A stretch of DNA of 64,000 bases from Agromyces protaetiae. Lineage in GTDB: Bacteria > Actinomycetota > Actinomycetes > Actinomycetales > Microbacteriaceae. Position 1 is the first letter of the stretch, and every line of letters begins with the position of its first letter. Where the stretch lies: NCBI RefSeq assembly GCF_004135405.1, contig NZ_CP035491.1, positions 2,852,001 through 2,916,000 of the forward strand, in the 5' to 3' direction. The notes under the pieces are model-generated. The model ran no database searches. It was not told the origin of the DNA and saw only the letters and a program-made list of their open reading frames with translations. A program made the translations under genes and the position numbers. Below are positions 18,876-29,209 of this stretch, in pieces.

Positions 18876-19796
18876 TCAGTCCTCGCGCAGCACCTCGAGC
18901 GCGTGGGCGAGATCGGCCGGATACTCCGACTCGAAGACCGACCACTCCCCCGTCGCGGGGTGCACGAAACCGAGCTCGCGTGCGTGCAGCCACTGCCGTT
19001 CGAGCCCGAGCCTCGCCGACAGCGTCGGGTCGGCGCCGTACATCGAATCGCCTGCGCACGGATGCCGCTGCGCGGCCATGTGCACGCGGATCTGGTGCGT
19101 GCGGCCCGTCTCGAGGTGGATCTCGAGAAGCGACGCGTACGGGAACGCCTCGAGCGTCTCGTAGTGCGTCACGGCGTGCTTGCCGTCGGCGACGACGGCG
19201 AATTTCCACTCCGACCGGGGGTGCCGGCCGACCGGCGCGTCGATCGTGCCCGCGAGCGGATCGGGGTGCCCCTGCACGACCGTGTGGTAGATCTTCTCGA
19301 CCTCGCGATCGTGGAAGGCACGCTTGAGCGCCGTGTAGGCGCGCTCGGACTTCGCGACGACCATGAGCCCGCTCGTGCCCGCGTCGAGGCGGTGCACCAC
19401 GCCCTGGCGCTCGGGAGCCCCCGACGTCGAGATGCGGAACCCGGCGGCCGCGAGGGCGCCGACGACCGTCGGGCCCTCCCAGCCGGCCGACGGGTGGGCG
19501 GCGACGCCCGCGGGCTTGTCGACGACGACGAGGTCGTCGTCGTCGTGGACGATGCCGAGGTCGGGCACCGGGATGGCTTCGATCTGCACGGGCCGCGGCG
19601 GATTCCAGCTCACCTCGAGCCAGGCACCTGCACGGAGCCGATCGGACTTGTCGACGACCCGTCCGTCGAGTTCGACGCCCCCCGCGGCCGCGATCTCCGC
19701 GGCAAGCGTCCGCGAGAAGCCGAGGAGTTTCGCAAGGCCCGCATCGACACGTGTGTCGTGGAGGCCGTCGGGAACGGGAAGAGCGCGATGCTCCAT
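18876..19796 (-). CDS. rluD: RluA/RluD-family 23S rRNA pseudouridine synthase
   Basis: 306 aa. N-terminal S4 domain ([20 protein letters not shown]), then the catalytic motif with Asp in [15 protein letters not shown], and [15 protein letters not shown]. Converts uridine to pseudouridine in large-subunit rRNA (helix 69 for RluD). ATG 19796 shares its A with the stop of lspA, so the two are coupled, an arrangement conserved widely in bacteria. Confidence 0.94.
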   Translation of the reverse strand: MEHRALPVPDGLHDTRVDAGLAKLLGFSRTLAAEIAAAGGVELDGRVVDKSDRLRAGAWLEVSWNPPRPVQIEAIPVPDLGIVHDDDDLVVVDKPAGVAAHPSAGWEGPTVVGALAAAGFRISTSGAPERQGVVHRLDAGTSGLMVVAKSERAYTALKRAFHDREVEKIYHTVVQGHPDPLAGTIDAPVGRHPRSEWKFAVVADGKHAVTHYETLEAFPYASLLEIHLETGRTHQIRVHMAAQRHPCAGDSMYGADPTLSARLGLERQWLHARELGFVHPATGEWSVFESEYPADLAHALEVLRED

Positions 19797-20409
19797 CAGG
19801 CTTCGGCCGGAAGTTGCGCCGCCGAGGTGTCGTCGAGACCGGATGCCCCGCCCTCGCCGTCTTCGGCCGACGCGCTCCCGTCTTTCGCGCGACGCGAATC
19901 GCGCGTGCCGTCGAGCCCGAGCCCGCTGATCGTCAGGATCATGAAGAGCACCATGCTCGACACGATCGCCATATCGGCGACGTTGTAGATCGCCGGCAGC
20001 ATCCACGGAGTCGAGATGAAGTCGACGACGTGCCCGAGCCCGAAGCTCGGCTCACGGAAGAGTCGATCGGTGAGGTTGCCGAGGACACCGCCGAGCAGGA
20101 GGCCGAAGACGATGCCCCAGGCGACCGAGCGGATGCGCCGTGCGAACCAGATGATGACGCCGATGACGCCCGCGGCGAGGATCGTGAAGATCCAGGTGCT
20201 GCCGCTCGCGATCGAGAAGGCCGCGCCGGGGTTGCGCACGAACTGCCATTGGAGGAAACCGCCGAGAACTTCGACGGTCTCCCCTCGGTCAGATTCTGGA
20301 CGACCCACGCTTTCGCGAGCTGATCGAGCGCATACGCGGCGACGGCCGCTCCGAAGAGGACGAGGAGCGCGGTGGTGGTGCCGGCTGCCTTGCCCCGCTC
20401 AGCCGCCAA
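19796..20409 (-). CDS. lspA: Lipoprotein signal peptidase, frameshifted in this sequence
   Basis: Inner-membrane aspartyl protease that removes lipoprotein signal peptides. The N-terminal part (TTG start 20409, helix [20 protein letters not shown], then VQNLTEG) and the C-terminal part ([35 protein letters not shown] with both catalytic aspartates) lie in different frames. Adding one C to the run at 20281-20284 restores a 204-aa protein. A sequencing error is the likely cause, as both halves are otherwise intact. The start overlaps the divIVA end by 11 bp and has no clear ribosome site. The hydrophilic C-terminal tail is unusually long. Confidence 0.9.
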
Positions 20410-21118
20410 AGCCCTGGAACGTCGGAGCAGCGGGCTCTGCCTGACGCGTCGGCGCGCTCACCGGGTTCGAGAACCCCTGGCCGCCCGACACCTGCACGGG
20501 CGCGGCCGTGTCGAGGTCGCGGAGCTGACCCTCGATGTAGCTCTTGAGCTTCTGGCGGTACTCGCGCTCGAAGATGCGCAGCTCGTCGACCGACTTCTCG
20601 AGCGCGACGCGCTCCTGGTCGAGCACGGTCATCTGCTGGCGCGACTTGGCCTCGGCCTCGGCGACGACGCGCGCGGCGGTGGCGTGGCCTTCGGCGATGA
20701 GCGCATCGCGCTTCTCGACGCCCTCGCGCACGTGCTCCTCGTGGAGGCGACGGGCGAGCTGGAGGAGGTTCGTCGTCGACGTCTGCTCGTCGAACTCGGA
20801 CTGCGGCGCAGCAACCTGCGTGGGAACCGCGACGGTGGGAGGCGGCGAAGCCGGCTCCGCGAACGCCGTCGCCGGTGCTGCGGCGGGCGCGGGCACCGGC
20901 GCTGCAGCGGCCGCCGCCTGTGCGTTTCGCACGGCTTCGGCGGCGCGTGCCTCCGCAGCGGTCAGACGCTGACGGAGCTCGTCGTTCTCTCCGTTCAGTC
21001 GGCGAAGTTCGACGACGACCTCGTCGAGGAAGTCGTCGACTTCGTCCTGGTCGTATCCCTCACGGAACTTCGTCGCCTGGAAGCGCTTGTTGACCACATC
21101 TTCCGGAGTTAGCGCCAT
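20399..21118 (-). CDS. divIVA: DivIVA/Wag31 polar growth and division scaffold
   Basis: 239 aa. N-terminal DivIVA domain MALTPEDVVNKRFQATKFRE and GYDQDEVDDFLDEVV (membrane-binding part), then coiled coil (LRRLNGENDELRQRL), an Ala/Pro-rich linker (about residues 85-130) and a second long coiled coil (about 130-205). In actinobacteria it marks curved membrane at poles and recruits elongation enzymes; it is essential in mycobacteria. GAGGGTGGG precedes the ATG. The 121-bp gap to yggT may carry its own promoter. Confidence 0.96.
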   Translation of the reverse strand: MALTPEDVVNKRFQATKFREGYDQDEVDDFLDEVVVELRRLNGENDELRQRLTAAEARAAEAVRNAQAAAAAAPVPAPAAAPATAFAEPASPPPTVAVPTQVAAPQSEFDEQTSTTNLLQLARRLHEEHVREGVEKRDALIAEGHATAARVVAEAEAKSRQQMTVLDQERVALEKSVDELRIFEREYRQKLKSYIEGQLRDLDTAAPVQVSGGQGFSNPVSAPTRQAEPAAPTFQGFGG

Positions 21119-21239
21119 GGCTGCCCACCCTCAAATCTGTCTTGGCTCGGATCGGTTCTGCCTACGGTAGCAGGGTAGAACGTCGAGACGCAGTGCCGTT
21201 CGTCTCGCCGGGTCATGCTTGCAGCAGATCGTCAGGTCG

Positions 21240-21547
21240 TCACGCAGTCGCCGCGGCGAGTCCCGAGACGATCGTCATGAGGACGATCACCACCAGCATC
21301 GCGAGGCTCCACCCGAGGTCGAGCGCGATCTGCCCGATGCGGATCGGCGGCACGAGTCGACGGAAGAACTTCACGGGCGGATCGGTGACCGTGTAGACGG
21401 CTTCGACCACGACGAGCCAGAATCCGCGGGTCGCCAACCGCGGTTGAACGTGCGGATCAGATCGAGCACGAAGCGCGCCCACATGATGAAGAAGTAGATG
21501 AGCAGGAGCGTCGAGAGGATGCTCCAGACGACGGACAGTGCTCCCAC
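21240..21547 (-). CDS. yggT: YggT-family membrane protein, frameshifted in this sequence
   Basis: Two membrane segments in different frames: from GTG 21547, VVWSILSTLLLIYFFIMWAR then FVLDLIRTFNRGWRP; and, in the shifted frame, GFWLVVVEAVYTVTDPPVKF, RRLVPPIRIG and a final helix. Adding one G to the run at 21428-21430 (plus strand) gives a continuous 102-aa protein of normal YggT (Rv2146c) form. YggT is linked to division/envelope function, and the position between sepF and divIVA is conserved. Probable sequencing error. The start is 11 bp after sepF and lacks a good ribosome site. Confidence 0.85.
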
Positions 21548-21558
21548 GTCGGGAGAGT

Positions 21559-22044
21559 CTACTGGTGCGAGAAGAAGGTCGAGTCGCCGGCGCCCTCGGA
21601 GTCGCCCGTCTCCCCCGAGACGACGACGTGCGCGGGCGAGAGCAGGAAGACCTTGCTCGTGACGCGCTCGATCTTGCCGTAGAGGCCCTGCGACAGACCG
21701 CTCGCGAAGTCGATGAGGCGGCGCGCGTCGGCGTCGGACATCTGCGAGAGGTTGATGATGACGGGCACCCCCTCGCGGAACGACTCGGCGATGACCTGCG
21801 CGTCGCGGTACTGACGCGGGTGGACGGTGAGGATCTCGTTCATGTCGGCCTGGGGGGTCGTCGGCGCGGGCTGGGGCGCCTTGCGGAGCGGGGTGACGGC
21901 GGCGCCGCCGCCCTTGGGTGCCGGGGCCGCGTGCACGACGGGCGCAGGGCTCGGGGCTGCGGTCGGCTGCGACGCGGGCTCGTGCTCGAGCTCCTCGTCG
22001 GCCAGTCCCAGGTAGACCATGGTCTTCTTCAGCGGGTTCGACAT
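21559..22044 (-). CDS. sepF: SepF, FtsZ membrane anchor
   Basis: 161 aa. The N-terminal amphipathic start [14 protein letters not shown] binds membrane; a Pro/Ala-rich linker covers about residues 20-65; the SepF core follows ([39 protein letters not shown]). Actinobacteria lack FtsA, so SepF tethers FtsZ. Lies between yggS and yggT in the conserved order. Confidence 0.96.
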   Translation of the reverse strand: MSNPLKKTMVYLGLADEELEHEPASQPTAAPSPAPVVHAAPAPKGGGAAVTPLRKAPQPAPTTPQADMNEILTVHPRQYRDAQVIAESFREGVPVIINLSQMSDADARRLIDFASGLSQGLYGKIERVTSKVFLLSPAHVVVSGETGDSEGAGDSTFFSHQ

Positions 22045-22086
22045 CTGTCCCCTCCGTACTTCATGCCGTCGTGTTCGAGGCTAACC

Positions 22087-22770
22087 TCAGCCTGGTCGAT
22101 TCCCGGTGATTGCGGTGCCGATGCGAAGGTGTGTCGCACCCTCCAAGATCGCGTCGCGATAGTCGTGGCTCATCCCCATCGACAGGGCGGATGCCTCGGG
22201 CGCGATGCGTTGCACGAGCTCGCCGAGTTCTCGCACACGGGCGAACGCCGGACGCGCAGCCTCGTCGAGCGGGGCGACCGCCATCAGCCCGCGGAGCCGG
22301 AGCCCGGGGGTCGCGAGCACCTGCTCGGCGAGGGCCTCGACGCCGTCGGGTGCGACTCCGCCGCGCCTCGGGTCATCCGTGAGGTTCACTTGAACGAATG
22401 CGTCGATCGCCGCGTCGTCCGACGCGAGTGCCTGCGCGAGTTCTGCGCGATCGACCGAGTGGATCGCGCTCGCGTACGCGCGCACCTGCCTCGCCTTCTT
22501 GCGCTGCAGCTGACCGATGAAGTGCCAGTGCACGTCGAGGTCGGCGACCTCGGCGGCTTTCGCCTGGGCCTCCTGGTGCCGGTTCTCGCCGAAGTCGCGA
22601 ACGCCGAGTGCCGCGAGGTCTCGCACGAGCGAGGCAGGGTGGAACTTGGTGACCACGATCGTCGTGATCTCGTCGGGCGCGCGCCCGGCCGCACGCGCGG
22701 CGTCGGCGACGCCGTCGCGTACGGCCTGCAGCCGCTCGGCAAGTACTTCGGGGTGGTGCTCGTCGGTCAC
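22087..22770 (-). CDS. yggS: YggS/PROSC-family PLP homeostasis protein
   Basis: 227 aa alanine-racemase-like TIM barrel. The PLP lysine is in [11 protein letters not shown]; other marks are [26 protein letters not shown] and [12 protein letters not shown]. Controls free pyridoxal phosphate; no racemase activity is expected. The GTG start overlaps the ftsZ stop by four bases. Confidence 0.94.
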   Translation of the reverse strand: MTDEHHPEVLAERLQAVRDGVADAARAAGRAPDEITTIVVTKFHPASLVRDLAALGVRDFGENRHQEAQAKAAEVADLDVHWHFIGQLQRKKARQVRAYASAIHSVDRAELAQALASDDAAIDAFVQVNLTDDPRRGGVAPDGVEALAEQVLATPGLRLRGLMAVAPLDEAARPAFARVRELGELVQRIAPEASALSMGMSHDYRDAILEGATHLRIGTAITGNRPG

Positions 22771-23996
22771 TTCAGGAAGTCGGGGATGTCGAGCTCGTCC
22801 TCGGTCTCGGCGAACGCCGGGTCCGAGACGATCTGGTCGCCGGCCGACGAGTCGATCGCACCCCAGTTCGTCGACTCGACGAGCTCTTCGATGTCGATCT
22901 CGTCGTGCGTGTCGCTCGAGTCGGACGCGAACGCCGAACTCGTCGCGGATGCCGTGCCCGCCGACGTGCCGACGAGTGCCGGCGCGGGTGTCGTCGCCGC
23001 CGCGAACGACGAGCGGCGCGCGTCGATCGCCTGCTCCTTGGGCAGCGGCTCTCCACCGTCGAATCCCGCGGCGATGACGGTCACGCGCACCTCGTCGCCG
23101 AGCGTGTCGTCGATGACGGCGCCGAAGATGATGTTCGCCTCGGGGTGCACCGCCTCTTGCACGAGCCGGGCGGCGTCGTTGATCTCGAAGATGCCGAGGT
23201 TCGACCCGCCCTGGATCGAGAGGAGCACGCCGTGCGCACCGTCGATCGACGCCTCGAGCAGCGGGCTCGCGACGGCGAGCTCGGCCGCCTTGATCGCCCG
23301 ATCGGCCCCGCGCGACGAACCGATGCCCATGAGCGCGGACCCCGCGCCCTGCATGACCGACTTGACGTCGGCGAAGTCGAGGTTGATGAGGCCCGGCGTC
23401 GTGATGAGGTCGGTGATGCCCTGCACACCGGCGAGGAGCACCTGGTCGGCGGTCGCGAACGCCTCGAGCATCGAGATACCGCGGTCGCTGATCTCGAGCA
23501 GACGATCGTTCGGCACGACGATGAGGGTGTCGACCTCTTCTTTCAGGCGGGCGACGCCCTGCTCGGCCTGGGTCTGACGGCGCTTGCCCTCGAAGCCGAA
23601 GGGCTTCGTGACGACGCCGATCGTGAGCGCGCCGATCGACTTCGCGATGCGGGCGACGACGGGCGCGCCGCCCGTGCCGGTGCCGCCGCCTTCGCCTGCG
23701 GTGACGAAGACCATGTCGGCGCCCGCGAGCGCTTCTTCGATCTCTTCGGCGTGGTCTTCGGCGGCGCGACGGCCAACCTCGGGGTCGGCGCCGGCGCCGA
23801 GTCCGCGGGTGAGGTCGCGACCGACGTCGAGCTTGACGTCGGCGTCGGACATGAGGAGTGCTTGTGCGTCGGTGTTGATCGCGATGAACTCGACGCCGCG
23901 AAGCCCGAGTTCGATCATGCGGTTGACGGCGTTGACGCCGCCGCCGCCGATGCCGACGACCTTGATGACGGCGAGGTAGTTCTGGTTTGTCGACAT
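22767..23996 (-). CDS. ftsZ: FtsZ cell division GTPase
   Basis: 409 aa from ATG 23996, preceded by GAAGGG. GTP-binding tubulin signature [13 protein letters not shown]7 synergy loop [19 protein letters not shown] near the nucleotide. The linker (about residues 320-395) is Ala/Ser/Asp-rich, and the C-terminal peptide ELDIPDFLK, which binds SepF and FtsW in actinobacteria, is intact. Forms the Z ring. The upstream 146 bp hold no gene and should carry an ftsZ promoter. Confidence 0.98.
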   Translation of the reverse strand: MSTNQNYLAVIKVVGIGGGGVNAVNRMIELGLRGVEFIAINTDAQALLMSDADVKLDVGRDLTRGLGAGADPEVGRRAAEDHAEEIEEALAGADMVFVTAGEGGGTGTGGAPVVARIAKSIGALTIGVVTKPFGFEGKRRQTQAEQGVARLKEEVDTLIVVPNDRLLEISDRGISMLEAFATADQVLLAGVQGITDLITTPGLINLDFADVKSVMQGAGSALMGIGSSRGADRAIKAAELAVASPLLEASIDGAHGVLLSIQGGSNLGIFEINDAARLVQEAVHPEANIIFGAVIDDTLGDEVRVTVIAAGFDGGEPLPKEQAIDARRSSFAAATTPAPALVGTSAGTASATSSAFASDSSDTHDEIDIEELVESTNWGAIDSSAGDQIVSDPAFAETEDELDIPDFLK

Positions 23997-24142
23997 GTGC
24001 GGCCCTTCGTGCGAACTCTGAACTCTGAACCTATACTGGAAGGTTAAAGTCTTGCCGAGTATGCAATTCCTGCGTCGAAGGTAAGCGCTCGGCACCCGCT
24101 CCCGGGCAACCCGCCCCCGCGTGTCGCGAACCGGATGCGAGA
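23997..24142 (-). promoter_or_regulatory. ftsZ upstream region with GAACTCT repeats
   Basis: A 146-bp gap between ftsQ and ftsZ, more AT-rich than its surroundings. The plus strand has two tandem GAACTCT units plus a third partial copy (24013-24030), which lie in the ftsZ leader on the coding strand. Just upstream is AGTATAGGTT, a plausible -10 region. Probably the dedicated ftsZ promoter; FtsR-like regulators bind here in Corynebacterium. No experimental support. Confidence 0.45.
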
Positions 24143-25241
24143 TCAGCCGGTGACGACACTCGCGGGTGACGAGACGTCGTAGAACGCGACCGTGTCGGGC
24201 GGCGACGAGAGCATGAGCCTCGCGAGGACGTCGGCCTTCATCTGCGACTGCTCGGCACTCCCCAGACGACCGACGCACCGCCCGCGAGTTCGAGTCGGAC
24301 GTCGTCGGCGGTCTGCGCGCTCGCGTGCACGAGCTGCGTGCGGACCTCGGGCGGCAGGCTGCGGATGACCGCGGCGGCCGCGCGGAACCCCGCGCTCGAG
24401 ATCGGACCGGCTTCGATGAGCGGCTCGCCCTCGGGCCGCTCGGCCGGCCGGTCGATCACGACCCCCGCGGCGTCGACGAGCTCGAGTCCGTCGTCGGTCT
24501 GGACGACTCCGACCGGTGTGCGCTCGACGATGCGCACGACGAGCGTCGAAGGGGGATCGTCTCGGTCGAATAGGTCTCGATGAGCGGGAACGCCGACAAC
24601 GCGGTGCGCACGTCGGCCGACGTCACGAGGGGCAGCGGCGTGCCGATTTCGCCGGCGAACGCGCCCTGCAGTGCGTCGATGGGAATACGCTGCGCACCTT
24701 CGATGCGCACATCCCGCAACGCCATGAGCGGCGAGTACGCGGCCCCGACCGCTCCTCCGGCGACGACCACGACCGCCGCGATCCCGATGAGCCACGCCAT
24801 GCGGCGCCGCCGCGACCGTTGCGTGAACCGCCGCACCTCGCTGCGCTCGTACTTGCGGCGCTCTCGTTGCGCGCTCGCGACGGCTCGTCGAGCGGCGCGC
24901 GCGTCACCGGAGAACGCGGATGCCTCGGGGTCGCCGCCGACCCGGTCGCGCCCGTCTTCGGCTACCCGGCCGTCGTCGGCCGGTCGCCCGTGATCACGCG
25001 GCGGTGCGTCGTCCACGAGGACGGTCACGGGCGCGGCACCCACGACGACGATCGGCTCGGTGTCGACCGAATCGGCGACGCGGGTCGCACCGGGCCGAGG
25101 GCCCGCGTCGACCCGGGCGGCAGACCGGTCCGCCGGCGAGGGCGATGCCGGCGAAGGGGATGCAGACGCCGGCGAGGCAGGCGCGAGCGGGGGCGTCGGC
25201 CGCGCCGGCGGCGGCCCGTCGAACCCCTGCGGCCGCTTCAC
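24143..25241 (-). CDS. ftsQ: FtsQ/DivIB division protein, two frameshifts in this sequence
   Basis: Bitopic divisome protein. GTG 25241 opens a Pro/Ala-rich cytoplasmic region of about 170 residues, a basic stretch ([11 protein letters not shown]), one helix ([20 protein letters not shown]) and the POTRA domain ([20 protein letters not shown]). The frame then breaks at the G run 24551-24555; the next part carries [16 protein letters not shown] and [18 protein letters not shown]; it breaks again at the C run 24260-24263, after which [11 protein letters not shown] leads to the stop. Adding one base at each run gives 366 aa with no other defect. Sequencing error is likely, since FtsQ is essential. 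Confidence 0.88.
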
Positions 25242-25254
25242 CGAGCCGCCCCGG

Positions 25255-26657
25255 TCACCCGCGCTCGCGTTCGAGCGACGCGAGGAGCTGCGGCACGATC
25301 CGGTACACGTCGCCGCAGCCGAGCGTGATGACGAAGTCGCCGTCACGCGCGATGACAGCCGTGTGATCGGCGGCCTCCTGCCAGTCGGGCAGATACGACA
25401 CATGCGACGCGTCGGCGAACCGCTCGCTCACGAGCGCGCCCGTCACCCGGGCACGGGGTCTTCGCGCGCGCCGTAGACGTCGAGTACCACGGTCTCGTCG
25501 GCGTACTCCTCGAGCACCTCGGCGAACTCCTTCGCGAAGGCCTGCGTGCGGCTGTAGGTGTGCGGCTGGTGGACGGCGATGATGCGGCCGTCGCCGACGA
25601 CCGTGCGCGCGGCCGCGAGTGCGGCGGCGACCTCGGTCGGATGGTGGGCGTAGTCGTCGTAGACGCTGACGCCCCCGACCGTGCCGTGCAGTTCGAATCG
25701 GCGCCCGGTTCCGGCAAAGGTCGCGATGCCGGCGAGGGATGCCTCGGGGTCGAACCCGAGGCCCGTGAGCACGGCGAACGCGCCCGCCGCGTTGATCGCG
25801 TTGTGGCGGCCGGGGATCTGGAGTCGCGTCCGATACGTCTTGCCCTCGTAATCGACGGCGAAGGCCACGGGCCCGTCGGTCTCGACGGAGTGCACGCGCA
25901 CCGAGGCATCCGCCGCCTCGCCGAACGTGACGACGCGCTCATGCGAAAGCCGCTCGTGGACGCGCTTCGCGCCCGGGTCGTCGGACGAGATGACGACGAG
26001 CTCGCGCGCCCGATCGGCGAAGTCGACGAAGGCCTGCTCGAACGCCTCGCGCGAGCCGTAGTGGTCGAGGTGGTCGGGGTCGACGTTCGTGATGAGCGCG
26101 ACCGAAGTGTCGTAGAGGAGGAACGAGCCGTCGGACTCGTCGGCTTCGACGACGAAGAGCTCGCCCTCGCCCGACGCGGCGCTGAGGCCGAGGTCGGCGA
26201 TCACTCCGCCGTTCACGAAGCTGGGGTCGGCTCCGAGCGCGCGGAGCCCCGTCACGATCATGCCCGTCGAGGTCGTCTTGCCGTGCGCGCCCGCGACCGA
26301 CACGAGCCGCTCGCCCGCGATCACAGACGCGAGCGCCTGCGACCGATGCAGCACCGGAAGGCCGCGCGAGAGCGCGAGCCGGTACTCGGGATTGTCCTGC
26401 CAGAGGGCGCCCGTCACGACGACCGTGTCGACGTCGTCGGGGAGGTTCTCGGCGGCATGCCCGATCGCGATCTCGGCGCCGAGATCGCGGAGCGCGTCGA
26501 TGTTCGCCGACCCGCGCACGTCGGACCCGGTGACGCGGTGGCCCGCGCCGAGCACGAGCCGCGCGATCCCGCTCATGCCCGAACCCCCGATGCCCACGAA
26601 GTGCACGGCACCGAGGTCGGCGGGGATCTGGACGGAGGGATCGGGCTTGATGGTCAC
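25255..26657 (-). CDS. murC: UDP-N-acetylmuramate--L-alanine ligase, frameshifted near its end
   Basis: From GTG 26657: [22 protein letters not shown]-binding [34 protein letters not shown], and [10 protein letters not shown] with the Mur-ligase His/Asp residues. The frame stops early after REDPVPG; the last 63 residues ([19 protein letters not shown] to [10 protein letters not shown]) are in another frame. Adding one C to 25446-25448 joins them into 467 aa. Adds L-Ala to UDP-MurNAc. Thirteen bases separate it from ftsQ. Confidence 0.93.
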
Positions 26658-26733
26658 GTTGTGCGGATCTTCCTCGGGTCGGTCTGAATCTGGGTCTCGG
26701 TCGCCGATGCGTCGAGCAGGGCGACGGGCGGTC

Positions 26734-26755
26734 GGATGCCTCGACCGAGGCATCC
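26734..26755. terminator. Palindrome of two facing GGATGCCTCG copies between murG and murC
   Basis: GGATGCCTCG (26734-26743) and its exact reverse complement (26746-26755) are separated by two bases in the 111-bp gap between murG and murC. It can form a hairpin or cruciform. It may attenuate read-through from murG into murC, or simply be a paired copy of the genome-wide motif. Confidence 0.4.
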
Positions 26756-26768
26756 TGCTGCACCCACG

Positions 26769-27869
26769 TTACGCGTCTTCGGCCCCGCCGCGGGCTCCCC
26801 CGCCGACCGCGCGGTCGACGAGCGCGACGAAGCGCGCCGTGCCGTCGCGGAACCCGGCCGACGCCGCGGCATCCGACATCGAAGCGACCTGTACCCGATC
26901 CGCGAGGAGCGGAACGAGTTCGGCGTCGACCCATGCGGGCACGAACGCAGCGTCGTCGACGAGCACTCCGCCACCCGCCGCGACGACGGGAGCGGCGTTG
27001 AACCGCTGCTCCCCGTTGCCGACGGGGTACGGGACGTAGACGGCCGGGATGCCGAGCGCCGCGAGTTCGCTCACCGTCGCCGCGCCCGCGCGCGAGACTG
27101 CCGCGTCGGCGAGGGCGAGGGCGAGGTCCATGCGGTCGACGTACTCGACCATGCGATAGCCGGGCAGTCCCGGGTCGTCGACCTCGCTCGACGCGCCCGT
27201 GATGTGGAGCACCTGCCAACCCGTCGCGACGAGCGCCTCGGCGCTCCGCCGCACCGTCGCGTTGATGCGACGTGCGCCGAGCGAGCCGCCTGTCACGAGG
27301 AGCACCGGTCGTTCGGCGTCGAGGCCGAAGAACGCGGCCGCTTCAGCGCGGGTCGCGGCACGGTCGAGCGACTCGATCTCGCGGCGGAGCGGCATGCCGA
27401 CGACCTCGGCGCGCGGCAGCGGGGTTCCGGGGAATGCGATGCCCGTGGCGAGGGCGAAGCGCGCGCCCAGCCGGTTCGCGAGCCCCGGCCGTGCGTTCGC
27501 CTCGTGGATCACGACGGGGACGCCCGCGCGACGCGCAGCGAGGTAGGCGGGCGTCGAGACGTAGCCGCCGAACCCGACGACGACGTCGACGCCGCGCTCG
27601 ACGATGATGCGCCGCACATCGTCGATCGAGCGCTTGAATCGCGCCGGGAACGCCGCGGCGGCCTTGTTCGGACGGCGCGGGAACGGAACCTTCGCGATCG
27701 TCAGCAGTTCGTACCCGCGTGCCGGCACCAGCCGCGACTCGAGTCCCTCGGCCGTGCCGAGCACGACCACCACGGCCGACGGATCGCGGTCGCGCAGCCG
27801 GTCGGCGACCGCGAGCAGGGGGTTCACATGGCCGGCGGTGCCGCCGCCGGCGAGGAGGTAGGTCGTCAT
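26769..27869 (-). CDS. murG: MurG, lipid II-forming GlcNAc transferase
   Basis: 366 aa from ATG 27869, which overlaps the ftsW stop by four bases. N-terminal LLAGGGTAGHVNPLLAVAD, then VVGFGGYVSTPAYLAAR, HEANARPGLANRLGAR, LLVTGGSLGARRIN and SRAGAATVSELAALGIP, all GT28 MurG motifs. A peripheral membrane enzyme that adds GlcNAc to lipid I. Confidence 0.97.
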   Translation of the reverse strand: MTTYLLAGGGTAGHVNPLLAVADRLRDRDPSAVVVVLGTAEGLESRLVPARGYELLTIAKVPFPRRPNKAAAAFPARFKRSIDDVRRIIVERGVDVVVGFGGYVSTPAYLAARRAGVPVVIHEANARPGLANRLGARFALATGIAFPGTPLPRAEVVGMPLRREIESLDRAATRAEAAAFFGLDAERPVLLVTGGSLGARRINATVRRSAEALVATGWQVLHITGASSEVDDPGLPGYRMVEYVDRMDLALALADAAVSRAGAATVSELAALGIPAVYVPYPVGNGEQRFNAAPVVAAGGGVLVDDAAFVPAWVDAELVPLLADRVQVASMSDAAASAGFRDGTARFVALVDRAVGGGARGGAEDA

Positions 27870-29209
27870 CGAGCGGCGCCGGCTTTCTGGTTGCGGGCAC
27901 CCGTCGCCTTCGCGACGCGACGCGCTTCGGCGCGCGCGGCCTGGCGGGCGGATGCCTCGGGGTCGCGTGCGACCGACAGGACGATGCCGATCGCGAAGAG
28001 GGTCGTGAGGAGCGCCGAACCGCCCGCTGAGACGAGCGGCAGCGGCACGCCGAGTGTCGGGAGGAGCTTCAGCACGACGGCGATGTTGACGAACGCCTGC
28101 ACGATGACCCAGACCGAGACCGCCGCCGTCACGGTCTTCCCGAACGGCGTCGCCGCGATGCGCAGCACGCGCGCGAACGCGATCGCGAGGAGGACGAACA
28201 TGACGATGACGACGGTCGCGCCGATGAGTCCGAGCTCTTCGCCGATGATCGCGAAGATGAAGTCGTTGTCGGCCGCAGGCAGCCACGACCACTTCGCCGC
28301 CGAGTTGCCGAGCCCGACGCCGAAGATGCCGCCGTTCGCTAGGGCGAACGTGCCGTGCACGACCTGCCAGCAGTCTTCGGTGTTGATCGAGGTGCAGTTC
28401 TCCTGCAGGAACGCCGAGATGCGCTTCATCCGGCTTTCGCTCGAGATCGCGACGAGCCACATGCCGATCGCGCCCAGCGCGATCGGCAGGAAGAGCAGTC
28501 GCAGCCGCACGCCGATGAGGAAGAGCGCGCCGAAGAGCATCGCCGCCATGATCATGACCGTGCCGAGGTCGCCGCCGACGAGCACGAGTCCGATGGCACC
28601 GCCGCCGACGAGCAGGATCGGCATGATGCCGTGCACGAAGTCGCCCATCCGGTCTTGCTTCTTCGTGACGATGAGCCCGAGCCACATGACGAGCGCGACC
28701 TTGATCATCTCGGACGGCTGGATGCTGAACGACCCGATCGCGAGCCAGTTCGTGTTGCCGCCGATCTCGACGCCGAGGGGCGTCGCCACGACGAGCAGCT
28801 GCATGAAGCACGAGATGATGAGTGCCGGCCACGCCGCCTTCATCCACAAGCGTTCGGGCACCCGGCCCGCGAACAGCATGAGCGGCACGCCGATGAGCGC
28901 GTAGAGGCTCTGCCTCCCGGCTTGGCTCAGGAAGTTGTCCTCTTCGATCTTCGACTGCACGAGCGAAGACGAGAGCACCATGATGAGTCCGAAGACGACG
29001 AGGAAGAGCGTCGTCCCGAGGAGCATGAAGTATGCGCCCGACTCGGCACGGAAGACCCGTCCGAGGCGGATGCGCGCTGCCGCGACGCCGCTCGACGCGT
29101 CGGCCGCGTTGCTCGTTCCCGGCACCCGCTCAGCCGTCTTCGCGCGTCGAGCCGTCGACGGATCCCCCGCGAGGCTCGTCTTCGGGGGCGGCTTCGGCTG
29201 CCTCGCCAT
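27866..29209 (-). CDS. ftsW: FtsW, SEDS peptidoglycan glycosyltransferase
   Basis: 447 aa from ATG 29209, set by GGAGG eight bases upstream; an ATG at 29242 in the same frame has no such site. About ten helices; the SEDS signatures include NWLAIGSFSIQPSEMIKV, LVGGDLGTVMIM, NGGIFGVGLGNSAAK, NDFIFAIIGEELGLIGA and LPLVSAGGSALLTT. Polymerises lipid II with FtsI at the septum. The 5' end overlaps the murD 3' end by 80 bp in another frame. Confidence 0.95.
   Translation of the reverse strand: MARQPKPPPKTSLAGDPSTARRAKTAERVPGTSNAADASSGVAAARIRLGRVFRAESGAYFMLLGTTLFLVVFGLIMVLSSSLVQSKIEEDNFLSQAGRQSLYALIGVPLMLFAGRVPERLWMKAAWPALIISCFMQLLVVATPLGVEIGGNTNWLAIGSFSIQPSEMIKVALVMWLGLIVTKKQDRMGDFVHGIMPILLVGGGAIGLVLVGGDLGTVMIMAAMLFGALFLIGVRLRLLFLPIALGAIGMWLVAISSESRMKRISAFLQENCTSINTEDCWQVVHGTFALANGGIFGVGLGNSAAKWSWLPAADNDFIFAIIGEELGLIGATVVIVMFVLLAIAFARVLRIAATPFGKTVTAAVSVWVIVQAFVNIAVVLKLLPTLGVPLPLVSAGGSALLTTLFAIGIVLSVARDPEASARQAARAEARRVAKATGARNQKAGAAR

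Noticed and set aside
13575..19988. Open frame of more than 2000 codons on the plus strand
   Set aside because: It lies antisense to nrdR, hisD, dnaE and rluD, has the Arg/Asp/Glu/Val-rich composition of a GC-rich shadow frame, and resembles no family.
20281..20284. lspA as a true pseudogene
   Set aside because: Both halves keep all catalytic and membrane features, and one base restores the gene. Neighbouring genes show identical errors.
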